A stretch of DNA of 64,000 nt from Diploptera punctata (taxonomy: Eukaryota > Arthropoda > Insecta > Blattodea > Blaberidae). The DNA lies in assembly GCA_030220185.1 (NCBI GenBank), contig JASPKZ010001598.1:529001-593000 (forward strand), in the 5' to 3' direction. Below, piece by piece: positions 52,435 through 63,355 of this stretch (within the stretch, counting starts at the first letter, position 1; the number at the start of each line of letters is the position of its first letter). The position numbers were made by a program, and so were the translations under genes. The notes beneath the pieces are model-generated. The model had not been told where the DNA came from, searched no databases, and worked only from the letters and a program-made list of their open reading frames with translations.

Positions 52435-52915
52435 ATAGTAGTAATAGTAGTAGTAGCCTTGTCCAGAGTATAGAACCTCAACGAAGCGACTCCAGCGTTT
52501 CCTACTCCGGGTCAGAACCTTTAATTCTCCACACGTTATTGTTTTTCCCTTCCCTTCTGGTTTCATCTTCCACAATCTTTCTCCACGACAGTCTTGAACT
52601 ACCTCTTTTCCTCTGCCTCTGAGTGTTCCTAAAAAGGGTCTTCTCTCAATAGCATTCTAATTCTACATAGGGGTATGGCCAATCCATCCCCATTTCCTCC
52701 TTTTTATTTGGGTATCAACGAGTTCTTAATTTGTTTCCATATATTTCATTGGAAAAAATATTTGGCCAAAATATGGAATGTGTTCCTCAGACACATGTTT
52801 AAGAAGATCTGAAGACTCCTTGTTATCTCAGCTGCCACTTTCCTGGTTTCACATAACTTACATATAATAATATTGACTAAATATTTGAACTGATTGCAAT
52901 TTCTCCTTTGGATTT
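52435..52915 (-). pseudogene. LINE-like C-terminal fragment
   Basis: Reading leftwards: NCNQFKYLVNIII, a degraded RT thumb, GDGLAIPLCRIRMLLREDPF, LWKMKPEGKGKTITCGELKV and RSRKRWSRFVEVLYSGQG, ending beside a (TAG)n tract at 52440. The FKYLxxII motif supports a reverse transcriptase origin; the rest is unfamiliar. Confidence 0.5.
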
Positions 52916-52919
52916 CCAC

Positions 52920-53855
52920 AGAAGGTATAGAATCAAAATGGCGCAGCTAGAAGCTCACAAGAAGGCGAGCGGGGCATGAAGAGAGGGAGGTTGTTGTCGC
53001 TGTGAATCTCTGGTGCACGCGTTCTACGCATCAAACCGTATTATTCTTTTACAATCCGTGTGCTCTTTTCTTGCACAGTCGTGTTATGAATCCATTTGTT
53101 TTGATTACGATTATATTATTTTATTTTCATTACATTGTTTATAAATATTGTGTTTTTATTGTCCATATGTTGCGGTTACAACAATTGTTTTTCTTCATTA
53201 TAGTGTTTATAAAGATTATGTTTTATCTGTCAAGAAAAGCGACTAATATTTTCAGGACACACAGTAACTTACTAATATGCATGCGATAGAAATGTCATGA
53301 TTCTAGTAATACGTCACGCATTCCTTACGCTCGCCAACTCGTCAGCTCTTAGCTGTATCTGGAGAATAATATAGCCCACGACAAAGCATTTTATGAACCG
53401 TATAAATAACTTGACATACTAGATATCTCAATTAAAATAGATTAATTTGGGCAGGACTACAGAACATGAAAACCGTAATCATTGGTAAAAGCATTAGCTA
53501 TAGATAACAAACAATAGAAAATGTAGTGTTCAAGGAGATAAGGAAATTGGGCATCAAGAACTGGAACGTGTCTAAAGAGAGATGAATTAGCGGAAAATCG
53601 TAAGGGACGCCGAGGCCCTTAATGGGTGGTGACACAAATTTGATGATGATTGTCCAGACATAATTATTTATGCCTGAAAGCGGGCTATATATATTAAAAT
53701 TACTTGGCAAGTTTTCGTGAGTCGAGTGGTCACAGGTTCGAGGTAAGAACACACGAAAATTAAGTAAACAATATTGGTTGTATGTAGGGTAAAGGGAGAT
53801 ATTTTCATGAAATTTGTAATACAGTGTAGTTAATTTTTAAATTTCGATACAGTAT
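52920..53855. other. no feature recognised
   Basis: A 95-aa hydrophobic frame at 53002-53289 is AT-driven; no support for a gene. Confidence 0.45.
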
Positions 53856-53874
53856 TATCATTCTAGGTAGAATA

Positions 53875-54200
53875 TAATATCCTCAACTCGTGTCCAACGA
53901 GGGTCGGATCGAGGGTGAGATGAGATGAAGCCTCTTTATAGAGAGGTCTCTGAATGTCAAGAATGCCGGCCGACGACGCCTGACGTACCATCACAGGTAA
54001 AGACGAACGAAATGAAACGAAATGGATGAAATGAGTGTGGAGAAATGGTATAACGATATTGTGGTAGGGGAAAACGGGAGAAAATCCGAGAAAAACCTGC
54101 CAAAGCTCCGTTTCGTACACAATGAATTCCATATGGAGATTTGATCTCAGGACCCCAGCAGTAAGAGGCGAGCGTCTAACTTCTTGCGCCACGGAGCCGT
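53875..54200 (-). mobile_element. SINE B (tRNA-derived), 326 bp, 16-bp target duplication
   Basis: CATTCTAGGTAGAATA (53859-53874) and CATTCTAAGTAGAATA (54201-54216) flank it. On the minus strand the head reads GACGGCTCCGTGGCGCAAGA (A box), GGTCCTGAGATCAAATCTC (B box), then the body to AGGCTTCATCTCATCTCACC and the tail. Confidence 0.88.
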
Positions 54201-54221
54201 CATTCTAAGTAGAATAACTTA

Positions 54222-55845
54222 CTAATTCACTGGCACCCGTAGGTTCATGGCCGCGCGGACATAAGTTCTCCATACATCCCTAACCTGAGATAATGTTTTC
54301 CAATCATTCCCTGTATAGTTTACTTCCCTCAAATCATAGTTAATTTTATTCACCCACCTCTTTCTTAGCCTACCAACTGGGCGTTTTTCCTTTGATTTTC
54401 CTACAATAAGCTTCCATGCACCTCTTTCATTCCCTATTCGTGCCACATGCCCTGCCTACCGCAGGTTACGAGACTTTACTGTTCTTATTATATATGAATT
54501 TCTATAAAGACCATGTAGTTCACTGTTATTTAGTCTTCTCCATTCACATATCTGTTCATCTCTCTTTGGAACCAAAAAATTTCCCTAAGAACTTTATTCT
54601 CAAATACTCGTAATCTCATTTCCTCCCTTAAAGTAAGAGTCCATATTTCGCATCCATATAACATAACTGGTAGAATAACAGTTTTATATATTTTTTAGTT
54701 TAACGTTTTTTTAAAAGGAGTTGGGACGTCAAGAGTCTCTGTAATGCATAATAGCACACATTTCCAGAAGTGAGCCTATGTTTGATTTATTTGTGTACCT
54801 CATTCCTATTCGTGATTATTGTTCCTAGGTATTTGAATTCAGCCACTTCCTCAAAATTTCCCTCATTTGTCATTAGCTGTCCATTTCCTTTATATAATGT
54901 ATTTCTATGTGCGACCATATATTTAGTTATATTAATATTTACTTCCAGTCCCAATTTATTGGTGTTACTCAATAGTGTGTGCGTGTTGTCCTTTAGTATC
55001 TCCTCGCTATCGCCCAATAGTACTAACGTCATCAGTATAAACTAACAGCTTATTAATACCATTGAGTTGGAGGCTTTCTTCATCCTCTAAAGATTTGATG
55101 GCATGCTCTAGTACAAAATTAAACAGTAAAGGAGATCGTGCATCTCCTTGCTTTAACCCATTGTGTATTTCAAAAATATCCGAAAACTGTTTGCCTACAC
55201 GCACCCTACTTTTTGTGCCTTTTAAACACATTCTTACAAGTCTAACTAATTTTTAAGGAATTCCGAACTCTAGCAGGATATACTATATAACTTTTACCTC
55301 TTAATTGAATCGTATGTCATTTTGAATTTATAACTGATGTACAGTACCATTATATTCCCATTTATTTCCTAAAATCTGTCTTATACTAAAAATCTGATCT
55401 GTTGTAGATCTGTTTCTTCTAAATCCACATTGATGATCTCCTAGAATGTTATCAATATAAGGAGTAAGTCTGCTTACTAGTATATCTGTGAGAATTTTGT
55501 ACGAAGTTGAAAGTAATGGGATGCCCCTGTAGTTGTTGCAATCAGTTTTATCTGCTTTTTTATAAATTCGTACGATAATTGTTTACTTCCACTCATCTGG
55601 AAGAGCTTCTTTTTCCCAAATCATATTAAGCAACTGGCGTATCTTGTCCATCAATTTTTTCCTCCTGATTTTATCAGTTCTGCTGGGATCTCATCTGAAC
55701 CTGATGATTTATACATCTTACATTTTTCTATCGCCATTTTAACCTCTAATGCACTTGCTTCTGCGACTAACATTTCTGCTGTCTGTAAATTATCATCCTC
55801 AATGTCTTGATCTGTATGTATATTTAATAGCTGATTAAAGTAACT
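54222..55845 (-). pseudogene. RTE-A LINE, RT to 3' end
   Basis: Collinear with 33298-34920 of the near-complete copy. It reads leftwards KSRVRVGKQFSDIFEIHNGL, LLVYTDDVSTIG (the YADD Ala replaced by Thr, then a frameshift), FKYLGTIITN, ARIGNERGAWKLIVGK and DVWRTYVRAAMNL. 5'-truncated at about 55845. Confidence 0.85.
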
Positions 55846-55849
55846 CTAG

Positions 55850-56650
55850 AATACTAAAATTAAAGAAGTAGGTTATCTAAAGATATCATCTTTAGTCTAA
55901 ATACCTCAATATATATTTATCTCGCATTTTAACTTTCGGAAAATATGTCAAAATTAACTATCACGGAATTACATATTCCACGAATTAATCTCATTTTACC
56001 CTACGCTATGCATTTACAATCAAAATAAACTCCTTCACGCCGAACTTCAGAACACGTATATTTCAAATGATGGTTGCCACTCGAAAAACGAAATTAAGTC
56101 GTGCTTGATACCCATTGGGAAAGTTACACAATTATTGCCAAATTATAATGTAGCCACCGAAATATATACTACGAAACAAAATAGTTTAGTTTTGAAAATT
56201 AAACGAAGATAATTATGAATTGGAGTTCAATAAGGATTCATAATCATTCAAATTTAGGAATTTTCATTGGTTAATGCGATTTTTACTAATTTCTGGCTCC
56301 GTTTCAATATAGATTTTTATCTACAGTATATACAAATAAATGAAAATATACATATTTCAAGGAATATTTTTTATTGCAGATAGAAAAAGCATTATACACA
56401 GACTGCACTGAATGAAATGTGGTTACGTAAGAATGAGTCATGCCATTCATTTACGTAACTTGTGACATATTAAAAATTTTGTGAATGAAATCACAAATGA
56501 CTAATATTATGAAGGGTGATGCCTAAAAATGATCATAGTCCATTTTTATTTCGAAAACGAATTTGCAGTTCCATTTCCTGTACAGAGTTATCCGATTTAT
56601 CTTCATCTGAAATAACTTTGTACGTAAATACAAAATGAAAATTAAATAGA
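55850..56650. other. no feature recognised
   Basis: AT-rich; nothing supported. Confidence 0.45.
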
Positions 56651-56654
56651 AATA

Positions 56655-56885
56655 AATAACTCGTGTCCAACTCAAGGTCGGGTCGAGGAATGAGATGAGA
56701 TGAAGCTCCTATATTTATAGAGGTCTGTGTACTGCAAGGGTGCCGATTGATAAGCCCTGCCGAACCGTCACAGGGACGGACGAACGAATTGAAACGAATT
56801 TGATGAGTATGGAGAAATGGTGGAATGGAATTTGTGGCATGGGAAAACATGAGAAACGCCGAGGAAAACCTGCACAAGCTCCGTT
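56655..56885 (-). mobile_element. SINE B lacking its tRNA head
   Basis: AACTCGTGTCCAACTCAAGG, GAGATGAGATGAAGC, CCGTCACAGGGACG and AAACCTGCACAAGCTCCG match 53885-54112. The copy stops at the start of the head, adjoining an RTE-A fragment. Confidence 0.78.
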
Positions 56886-56998
56886 TCGTCCCTACACTAT
56901 CCTATTCTTTGTGCCATTTAAACACATTCGAATAAATCTAACTTTTTATGAATTCAAACCACAGTAGGATACTATAGGCCTATAACGTTTCACTCTTA
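56886..56998 (-). pseudogene. RTE-A LINE short RT fragment
   Basis: TGTGCCATTTAAACACATTC..AAATCTAACTTTTTATGAATTC matches 34305-34345 and 55215-55265. Confidence 0.7.
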
Positions 56999-57103
56999 AT
57001 TAAATATTCTATACCTTTTTACAAGTATTTAATGTTTGGACCAAAGAGAGATAAACAGACAGGTAAATGGAGAAGACTGCATACCAGTGAACTACATGGT
57101 CTT

Positions 57104-57105
<2 letters not shown>

Positions 57106-57170
<65 letters not shown>

Positions 57171-57267
57171 GCTTTATTTTACCTGGCAGAGTTAAGGCCT
57201 TAAGGCCTTGTCTACCACTCAACCAGGTTTAAAAAATACAAAAGAAAAGTCTTAAATCTAAATTACA

Positions 57268-57309
<42 letters not shown>

Positions 57310-57508
57310 GATTACAAGTTATGAATACAATACAATTAATATTTATAATGTATTTTGATTTACTCTAAATTTAAGGAATTAAATATATAATATGTACAAG
57401 ATATATAAAAAACGAGGAAAAGATTAATGACATAGTATAAAATTAAATAAATAGAGAAAAATTAATTATTAGACAACAGGTAACTGTATAAGCGTGACTT
57501 AAAGGTGC
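57106..57508 (-). mobile_element. Jockey/CR1-type LINE 3' tail with (ATT)n end
   Basis: On the minus strand, AT-rich 3' UTR leads to AACCTGGTTGAGTGGTAGAC..GCCTTAACTCTGCCAGG and then (ATT)n at 57106-57168. The microsatellite is therefore the LINE's own 3' tail. A (TA)n tract lies at 57271-57305. Confidence 0.75.
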
Positions 57509-57712
57509 CAGATATAATAAGAACAGTTAAGTCTCGTTGACTGCGATGGGCAGGACATGTGTCACGATTGGGGAATGAAAGACTTGTAGGAAAACCAAAG
57601 TGAAAACGCCCAGTTGGGAGACCAAGAATGAGGTGAGGGAATAACATTGACTATGATTTGAGGGAAGTATATTATACAGGGAATGATTGGAAAATATCTC
57701 AGGATAGGGATG

Positions 57713-58139
57713 CAGCTGAGACTTGGATATATACAAAGAAGGACTTGAGCAGAATCCAAGCTACAGAAATGAAATTCTTACGTGGATGGTACATAAAACA
57801 AGGAGAGAGAGAATAAAGAATGACAAAGTCAGGGAGACATTAAGTGTAGAAAAATTAACAACAGACATAGAAAAAAGTAGGCTAAAATGGTTTGGACATT
57901 TAAAAAGAATTGAAGAGGAAAGACTACCACAAATACTGTTAAATCTCAAGATACAAGGAAAACGACCACGAGGTAGACCACGAAAAAGGTGGATTAACCA
58001 AGTGAAGAAGTCTACAAGACAGAGGATACGACTGGGAAGAACTAAAAAGAAGCAAAGCATGTGAAGATAGAAATGGTTGGAGGCGTATTTTGGAATCGAC
58101 CTTCCGAAAGGAGGACACGATAAGAGGATAATGATGATG
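57713..58139 (+). mobile_element. RTE-like LINE 3' end inserted in RTE-A, 7-bp target duplication
   Basis: AGGGATG occurs at 57706-57712 and 58140-58146. The insert reads TEMKFLRGWYIKQGE-like then ERIKNDKVRETLSVEKLTTD, KSRLKWFGHLKRIEEERLPQ and GKRPRGRPRKRWINQ, and ends AAGAGGATAATGATGATG. Confidence 0.85.
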
Positions 58140-58218
58140 AGGGATGTATGGAGAGATTATGTACTCCCGGCCATGAACTAAAGGGTTCGATAGTGCCAGT
58201 GAGTGAGTGACCAATGAA

Positions 58219-58765
58219 TAACATGATTTTTGTCTCATGAGTACCAATAGTTGTACTTAACGCAGTTTTTTATCGTGTTTTCAAATATGTATACGGAATT
58301 TATCCATCACCCACAGTTTTTTATTTAAATTTCAATTAACGGATTTAAATATTTATTTTTATAATAAACCTAGATTTATTCCCGGAAAATCCTGGCGCAG
58401 TGAACGATGAGCACGGGGAACACTTTCATCAGGAGATTTCAGCTATGGATAAGAGATATCAAGGCAAATGGAATCCTAATATGCTGGCCGATTATTGTTG
58501 GACCATCAAGAGGGATGCTCCACAGGAGAAATATAGCAGAAAATCGTAATTTCTTACTTTCTAGGTGAGTCCGAATGTTCGAATATTGTGTAGTTACGAA
58601 TGTAAAAAATATTAAAATGTTTGAAATTATAAATGCCTGTCTCTCGGAAACCGTTCGTGATGGAGAAAAACATATCATATTTGAATTCAGGTGAAAAAAT
58701 ACTATCAGAATCACATATTTTTCTTTCTGAGATAAAACAAAAGTTTATTTTTTTGTTGTTCAGTG
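58219..58765 (+). mobile_element. element Q, copy 3
   Basis: The left end is truncated against the RTE-A tail; the right end TTGTTGTTCAGTG. 58398-58565 encodes DEHGEHFHQEISAMDKRYQG and NPNMLADYCWTIKRDAPQEK. It shares GTGAGTCCGAATGTTCGAAT just after the coding part with copy 1. Confidence 0.72.
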
Positions 58766-58799
58766 TAATTGAAGCATTTCAGGTATTTTTGATGAGTAC

Positions 58800-59372
58800 A
58801 TCCTGAAACCAATAGAACAAGTGGTAAGATATAACTTCCTAGGTTGCGAAATATCATACACAGCGGAAACAGATATAAATGACAAACTAAATAAGTTTAA
58901 TTATATAACAGAAACATTAAAAATAACCTTGAAAAATAAAGCCAGGAAAGACTCTACAATAAAATTATACAAGACAATGGCTGTGCCTATCATTACTTAT
59001 GGGTCCGAAACATGGACAGTGACAACACAACAATCTGCCAAAATACAAGCTGCTGAAATGAAATTCCTCAGACCAATAGCAGGATATCAAAGAACAGACA
59101 AAAAATATGACACAGAAATAAGACAACAACTGAAAGTAGAGGAATTAAACACAACAATAGAGAAATACATAACAAACTGGAAAGAACACTTGACAAGTGA
59201 GCGATGAGCACGGGGAGAATAGAATACCAAAAGCAGTGTACAGCTATTCACCACGAGGAAGAAGAAGTTTAGGAAGACCAAAGAAAAGATTGAAAGAGCA
59301 GCAATTTGGAGCCGGAACAGGCTAGAAACTAAGCCTAAACTGTGAAGAAGAAGAAGAAGAAGAAGAAGAAGA
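58800..59372 (+). pseudogene. RTE-C LINE C-terminus with (GAA)n tail
   Basis: VRYNFLGCEISYTAETDIND, LKITLKNKARKDS, MAVPIITYGSETWT and AAEMKFLRPIAGYQ (58821-59207). At 59197 the frame passes into GAGCGATGAGCACGGGGA, a phrase also in element Q copy 3 (58407), suggesting a local exchange; family-C sequence then resumes. (GAA)n at 59345-59372. Confidence 0.8.
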
Positions 59373-59374
59373 CA

Positions 59375-60050
59375 TCCAGAATGGGTATTATATTCCTTTG
59401 GAAAAGGCAAAAAGCCATGAATTTAAGAATGATTGTGGTTAGGCAATAAGTATCCTATAGACAGTAACTGGTGTAAGTTAAATGAGGGAATTATATTTTT
59501 ACGATTGCTACTGGGTTTTTAATAAGACGATGGTGTGTGGGGTGGGCTCCAGATGTTTGTACTCAGTGGGAAGTATAGACTCAGGCTCAAGTTTTTAGTA
59601 CATTGCCTCCGTGATGTAAACATAAACACAGACCTGACATTCGCTGCTAACTTAGTTATCTTCTGTCTACCATTACACAGGGACCACCCACATCCCAACG
59701 AGAACAGAAAAAATCTCAAAATTGGAATTTAAAAAAGGAACATCAGGCACAACTCTTTCCATGAAAGTAACTAATTTATTAGGCCTATTCTTGAAATTCT
59801 TATTGAAAACTTTCTGAACTTGGAATTATTAGAAAAAATATAAAAATCATTATAAATGGTGGGAAACATGCCTAATATGAAAAATGAAACCCTAAGATAA
59901 AATTGTACAGGAGTTTATGAAGGTCATAGTCACAGGTTGTAAATTTTAGCCAAATTGTTGATCATTTCGGGTTTGTGGAAAGTCGTTGAATAAAACCAGG
60001 GGGTTAAATTTAAATTGAGATATATCATATAGGTAATGAATAGATAAGGA
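59375..60050. other. no feature recognised
   Basis: A 65-aa frame at 59535-59732 has no known features. Confidence 0.45.
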
Positions 60051-60054
60051 ACAA

Positions 60055-60412
60055 AAAACCCTGGTCTCGAGGTAGCGTGCTGCACTGTCAGGCAGCAGAC
60101 CCGTGTTCGTTTCCCGGTGGGGACAGGCTTATGGGTGAGTTTTTTTTCGGGGTTCTTCCTCACCTGTAAGAAAATGTCAGGACGCTTAGGGCCCAACGGT
60201 CCCCGAAAATCATCCGGCCATCATCATCATCATCAGCATCTTTATCATCATCATCTTTATCATTATCATCATCATCCTTCACCGATGTGGAAAGCTACAG
60301 GAAGCTACCACACGTATATTCCCTAGTAAAGCTGCAAATGCACAGAATGAAAATACTATGAATGTAGTGAAAGACCTGCCCTTGGCAGAATTACTATGGA
60401 TGGATCCCGACA
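60055..60412 (+). mobile_element. SINE A, complete copy with (ATC)n
   Basis: GGTCTCGAGGTAGCGTGCTG (A-box region), CCCGTGTTCGTTTCCCGG (B box), TTCTTCCTCACCTGTAAG, GGGCCCAACGGTCCCCG, an expanded (ATC)n at 60218-60275, then GGAAGCTACCACACG and GACCTGCCCTTGGCAGAATT. Confidence 0.87.
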
Positions 60413-60414
60413 AA

Positions 60415-60958
60415 GGTAAAATGTAAAAATTTGAGACCCATTTTTTTGAGAAACTATTTGAAGTATAAATGTGAATTTTTAACACTGTTGAAATACATTT
60501 TAATAATTTTACTGAAGCACTTTTGAGTTATTTCTTCTTACTTTTGGAAGTAGGCCTATATTTTTAACTTCATTTTCTTTTATTTTTGCAAGCATTATTT
60601 TTTTAAATAATACATAATTGTAAGTGCACCAAAGTAGTTCCACATCAACAGATGTAAGAACTATACATGCTCAAAAATTTGCATGCACTTACCTCTTATA
60701 GTTTCTGAGAAAACGGGTCTTTTATATGAAAATTTTAGTTTGTCGAAAAATCCATTTAAGTAAAACGTTCGTTGTATCAAATTAGTGATGCAGCCTCACT
60801 TTTAAAATTGTATTAAAAATACTTATAACGAGCATATATCAATAATATTTATATAAATTTGTGCAGAATATTTCAACCTGTTTAAAACTATAAAAAAACT
60901 AATTTTAGATTTTTTACTAAAAATCACCGTTTAATCTCCACTCAATAACAACATCTAT
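60415..60958. other. no feature recognised
   Basis: AT-rich spacer between two oppositely oriented SINE A copies. Confidence 0.45.
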
Positions 60959-60962
60959 CTAT

Positions 60963-61270
60963 AGTGTTCTGCCCGAGGGCAGGTATTTCACTGCAGTCAT
61001 AACATTTTCATGCTATGCTTTGTAGTTTTACTAGGGAATTATAGGTGTGGTAGCTTCCTGTTTCTTTCCATCCGAGGGATGATAATGGTGATGAATAATG
61101 TCCAGACGGTGTTCGGGGACCGTTTTAGCCTCTATGCTTCCTGGCATTTGTCTTACAGGTGAGGAAAACCCCGAAAAAACCTCACCCAGGAGCCTGTCCT
61201 GACCGGGAATCGAACCCGGACTCGCTGTGTGAAAAGGCAGCACGCTACCTCGAGACCACAACGCTGGACA
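60963..61270 (-). mobile_element. SINE A, complete copy, reverse
   Basis: GTTCTGCCCGAGGGCAGG, GTGGTAGCTTCCTGTTTC, CTTACAGGTGAGGAAAACCC, CGGGAATCGAACCCGG (B box), CTACCTCGAGACCACAACGC, then short (AAT)n. Confidence 0.87.
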
Positions 61271-61274
61271 ATAA

Positions 61275-61845
61275 TAATAAATTAGTCAAATTAATAATTT
61301 CTATGAGGTATAACTGCCAATACTGCATTATAAAATTGGCTACGATAATAGAATTTATAAAGGAACTTCTTTTTAAAAGGTTGGCATTGGTGGAGTAGAG
61401 TTATCACGACTCTCAGAAGAAGCACATCCAAAGAGCAGCGATGGACACTTCACAGACCCTCCCCGTGAACAACAAACGGGACGGGGGGTCGTGGCTTCTG
61501 GTTGCTACACTTGAGAGATTATCAACCTATTACGTACATTCACTTGCTAGATTACAACTGACGTTCGCCAAAAACCCTGTTCTACGTCACAAGAATCCAC
61601 AGTAGTAGCTGTCATTCAAAGTATATTCTTCACTGTACATAACAGCAAACTTTATCGTTCCTCCAAGGGAAACATCAATCTCTGCTTCAAAGTGCGTTTC
61701 AGAGAGAAAGCGAGTATTAACTTATACATACATAGTGTTATTACCTACGAGCAGGTCTTTCACTGCAAACTCAGCATTCTTCAGTCTTTCTTTAACTCAG
61801 TCTTCCTTTTTGTACCCACATACAAAATATTTATTTTAATACTGT
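61275..61845. other. mostly unassigned; small SINE A tail fragment
   Basis: 61748-61790 (GAGCAGGTCTTTCACTGCAA..CAGCATTCTTC) resembles a reversed SINE A 3' end. The rest is unrecognised. Confidence 0.4.
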
Positions 61846-61849
61846 CTAT

Positions 61850-62015
61850 CATCTGAGTATTTTTCTGCCTGTAATTTTATTTCCGTTGATAATTCCTTCT
61901 GGGGCATCCGTCAGCAGGCAGTTTCTTCTTAGCCAGTGGCCAATCCAATTATTTTCCTCTTCTATACGAGTTTTAACATTGTTCTTCCTTCACCCAATTT
62001 GTCTAGCACATCTTT
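61850..62015 (-). pseudogene. LINE C-terminal fragment
   Basis: The minus strand reads NWIGHWLRRNCLLTDAPEGI and INGNKITGRK, a motif of insect LINE C-termini (GHWLRRxxLLxDxxEG). Confidence 0.65.
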
Positions 62016-62054
62016 ATTATTTTATTTTGTATACAACAAAAACAACGAAAAAGG

Positions 62055-62150
62055 ATAATTAAAATAGTAATAATAATAGTAATAATAATAGTAATAATAA
62101 TAGTAATAATAATAGTAATAATAATAGTAATAATAATAGTAATAATAATA

Positions 62151-62188
<38 letters not shown>

Positions 62189-62189
62189 G
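62055..62189. repeat. (AATAATAATAGT)n microsatellite
   Basis: A 12-bp higher-order unit (three AAT plus AGT shift) grading into pure AAT, on the tail side of SINE G copy 2. Confidence 0.93.
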
Positions 62190-62497
62190 TAAAGTAAAGC
62201 GATCCCACAACAGACCCGGAGGTCCTTGGGGTAGTAGGAGGTAAAGGTTCCCACTTTTTCTAGACAATCGGCACTTTATGTCAGCCGGGTTGTCAGCCCT
62301 GCGTGACGGCCGCCTTTACCCCCAGTACAAGCGTCTGGTACTCATTTCCGTTAGAGGCTGAGTCGACCCCAGGGCCATAGTGCCGCCAGAGGGTTTGGGT
62401 CAGTTTAAAAATCCTGACCCCAACGGGACTTGAACCCTCGACCCTCCGGCTTGTAGCTCAGTGCCTTAACCACTACGCTACGCTACGGCGTGCCCCA
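62190..62497 (-). mobile_element. SINE G, copy 2, reverse
   Basis: AAGTAAAGCGATCCCAC, CGGGTTGTCAGCCCTGCGTG, GGGACTTGAACCCTCGACC (B box), CCACTACGCTACG..GCGTGCCCC. Same ends as 28583-28886; both copies have ATT-type arrays on both sides. Confidence 0.88.
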
Positions 62498-62594
62498 TAG
62501 TAATAATAATAGTAATAATAATAGTAATAATAATAGTAATAATAATAATAGTAATAATAATAGTAGTAATAATAATAATAATAATAATAATAAT
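62498..62594. repeat. (AATAATAATAGT)n microsatellite, head side
   Basis: The same 12-bp higher-order pattern as 62055-62189, so SINE G sits inside or duplicated one array. Confidence 0.93.
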
Positions 62595-62960
62595 GGCAGT
62601 GCCTATTATTACTTACGGATCCGAAACATGGACAGTGACAACACAACAATCTGCCAGAATACAAGCTGCTGAATTGAAATTAATCCGACCAATAGCAGGA
62701 TATCAAAGAACAGACAAAAAACATAACACAGAAATAAAACAACTAAAAGTAGAGGAATTAAACACAACAATAGAGAAATACAGAACAAACTGGAAAGAAC
62801 ACTTGGCAAGGATGACTGATAATAGAATACCAAAAGCACCATACAGCTATTCACCACGAGGAAGAAGTAGTTTGGGAAGACCAAAGAAAAGATGAAAACA
62901 GCAGCAATTTGGAGCCGGAACAGGCTAGTAAATATGCCTAAATCATGAAAAAGAAGTAAT
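62593..62960 (+). pseudogene. RTE-C LINE C-terminus
   Basis: MAVPIITYGSETWTVTTQQS, QAAELKLIRPIAGYQRTDKK, EHLARMTDNRIPKAPYSY and RSSLGRPKKR, then a stop in place of RW, GAACAGGCTAG and a short (AAT)n. Confidence 0.82.
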
Positions 62961-62974
62961 AATAATAATAATAA

Positions 62975-63355
62975 TCACCAAATACCTGGAAACCAAATAT
63001 GGAAAAATTAAACGAGTTTCAGAATTTAAATATCCTGGTGAAACAATTCAGGATAATGAGATTGAAACTAAAACCAATAAAAGTAGATGCCAAAAAATGG
63101 ACACAGCATTTCGGCTTACTCGCAAGATCTATAATAAAATATTAATTCCGAATAGAAAAAAAGAAATATAGAAAATATAGTCAAAAAAAGAATGCTAAAT
63201 TATAAAAAATAGGTCCTCAAGTAATAGATGAAGCATATAGACTCAAAAGTAAAAAAAAACGGAAATAAAATTATACACAGACAAACATCATGGACAGAAG
63301 AGAGAAAGGAAGCCCATACAGTCAAAAACATGAACATATGGAGTAAAAAGAAACG
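62975..63355 (+). pseudogene. non-LTR RT C-terminal fragment (another family)
   Basis: KYLETKYGKIKRVSEFKYPG, ETIQDNEIETKTNKSRCQKM and TAFRLTRKIYNK, then PQVIDEAYRLKSK..SWTEERKEA with frameshifts. The FKYxGExIQ motif marks the thumb of another LINE family. Confidence 0.65.

Larger units (their letters stand above)
57030..58205 (+). pseudogene. RTE-A LINE 3' end, split by two LINE insertions
   Basis: Pieces: 57030-57105 (FGPKRDKQTGKWRRLHTSEL), 57509-57712 (PDIIRTVKSR, LRWAGHVSRLGNER, RPVGRPRMR, DLREVYYTGNDW) and 58140-58205 (RDVWRDY-like, CGATAGTGCCAGTGAGTG tail). The gaps hold a Jockey/CR1-type tail with (AAT)n and a 427-bp RTE-like 3' end. Confidence 0.82.

Noticed and set aside
53002..53289. 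95-aa hydrophobic open frame as a membrane protein
   Set aside because: The composition (Phe, Ile, Tyr, Leu) follows from AT-rich DNA; there is no homology, splice or promoter evidence.
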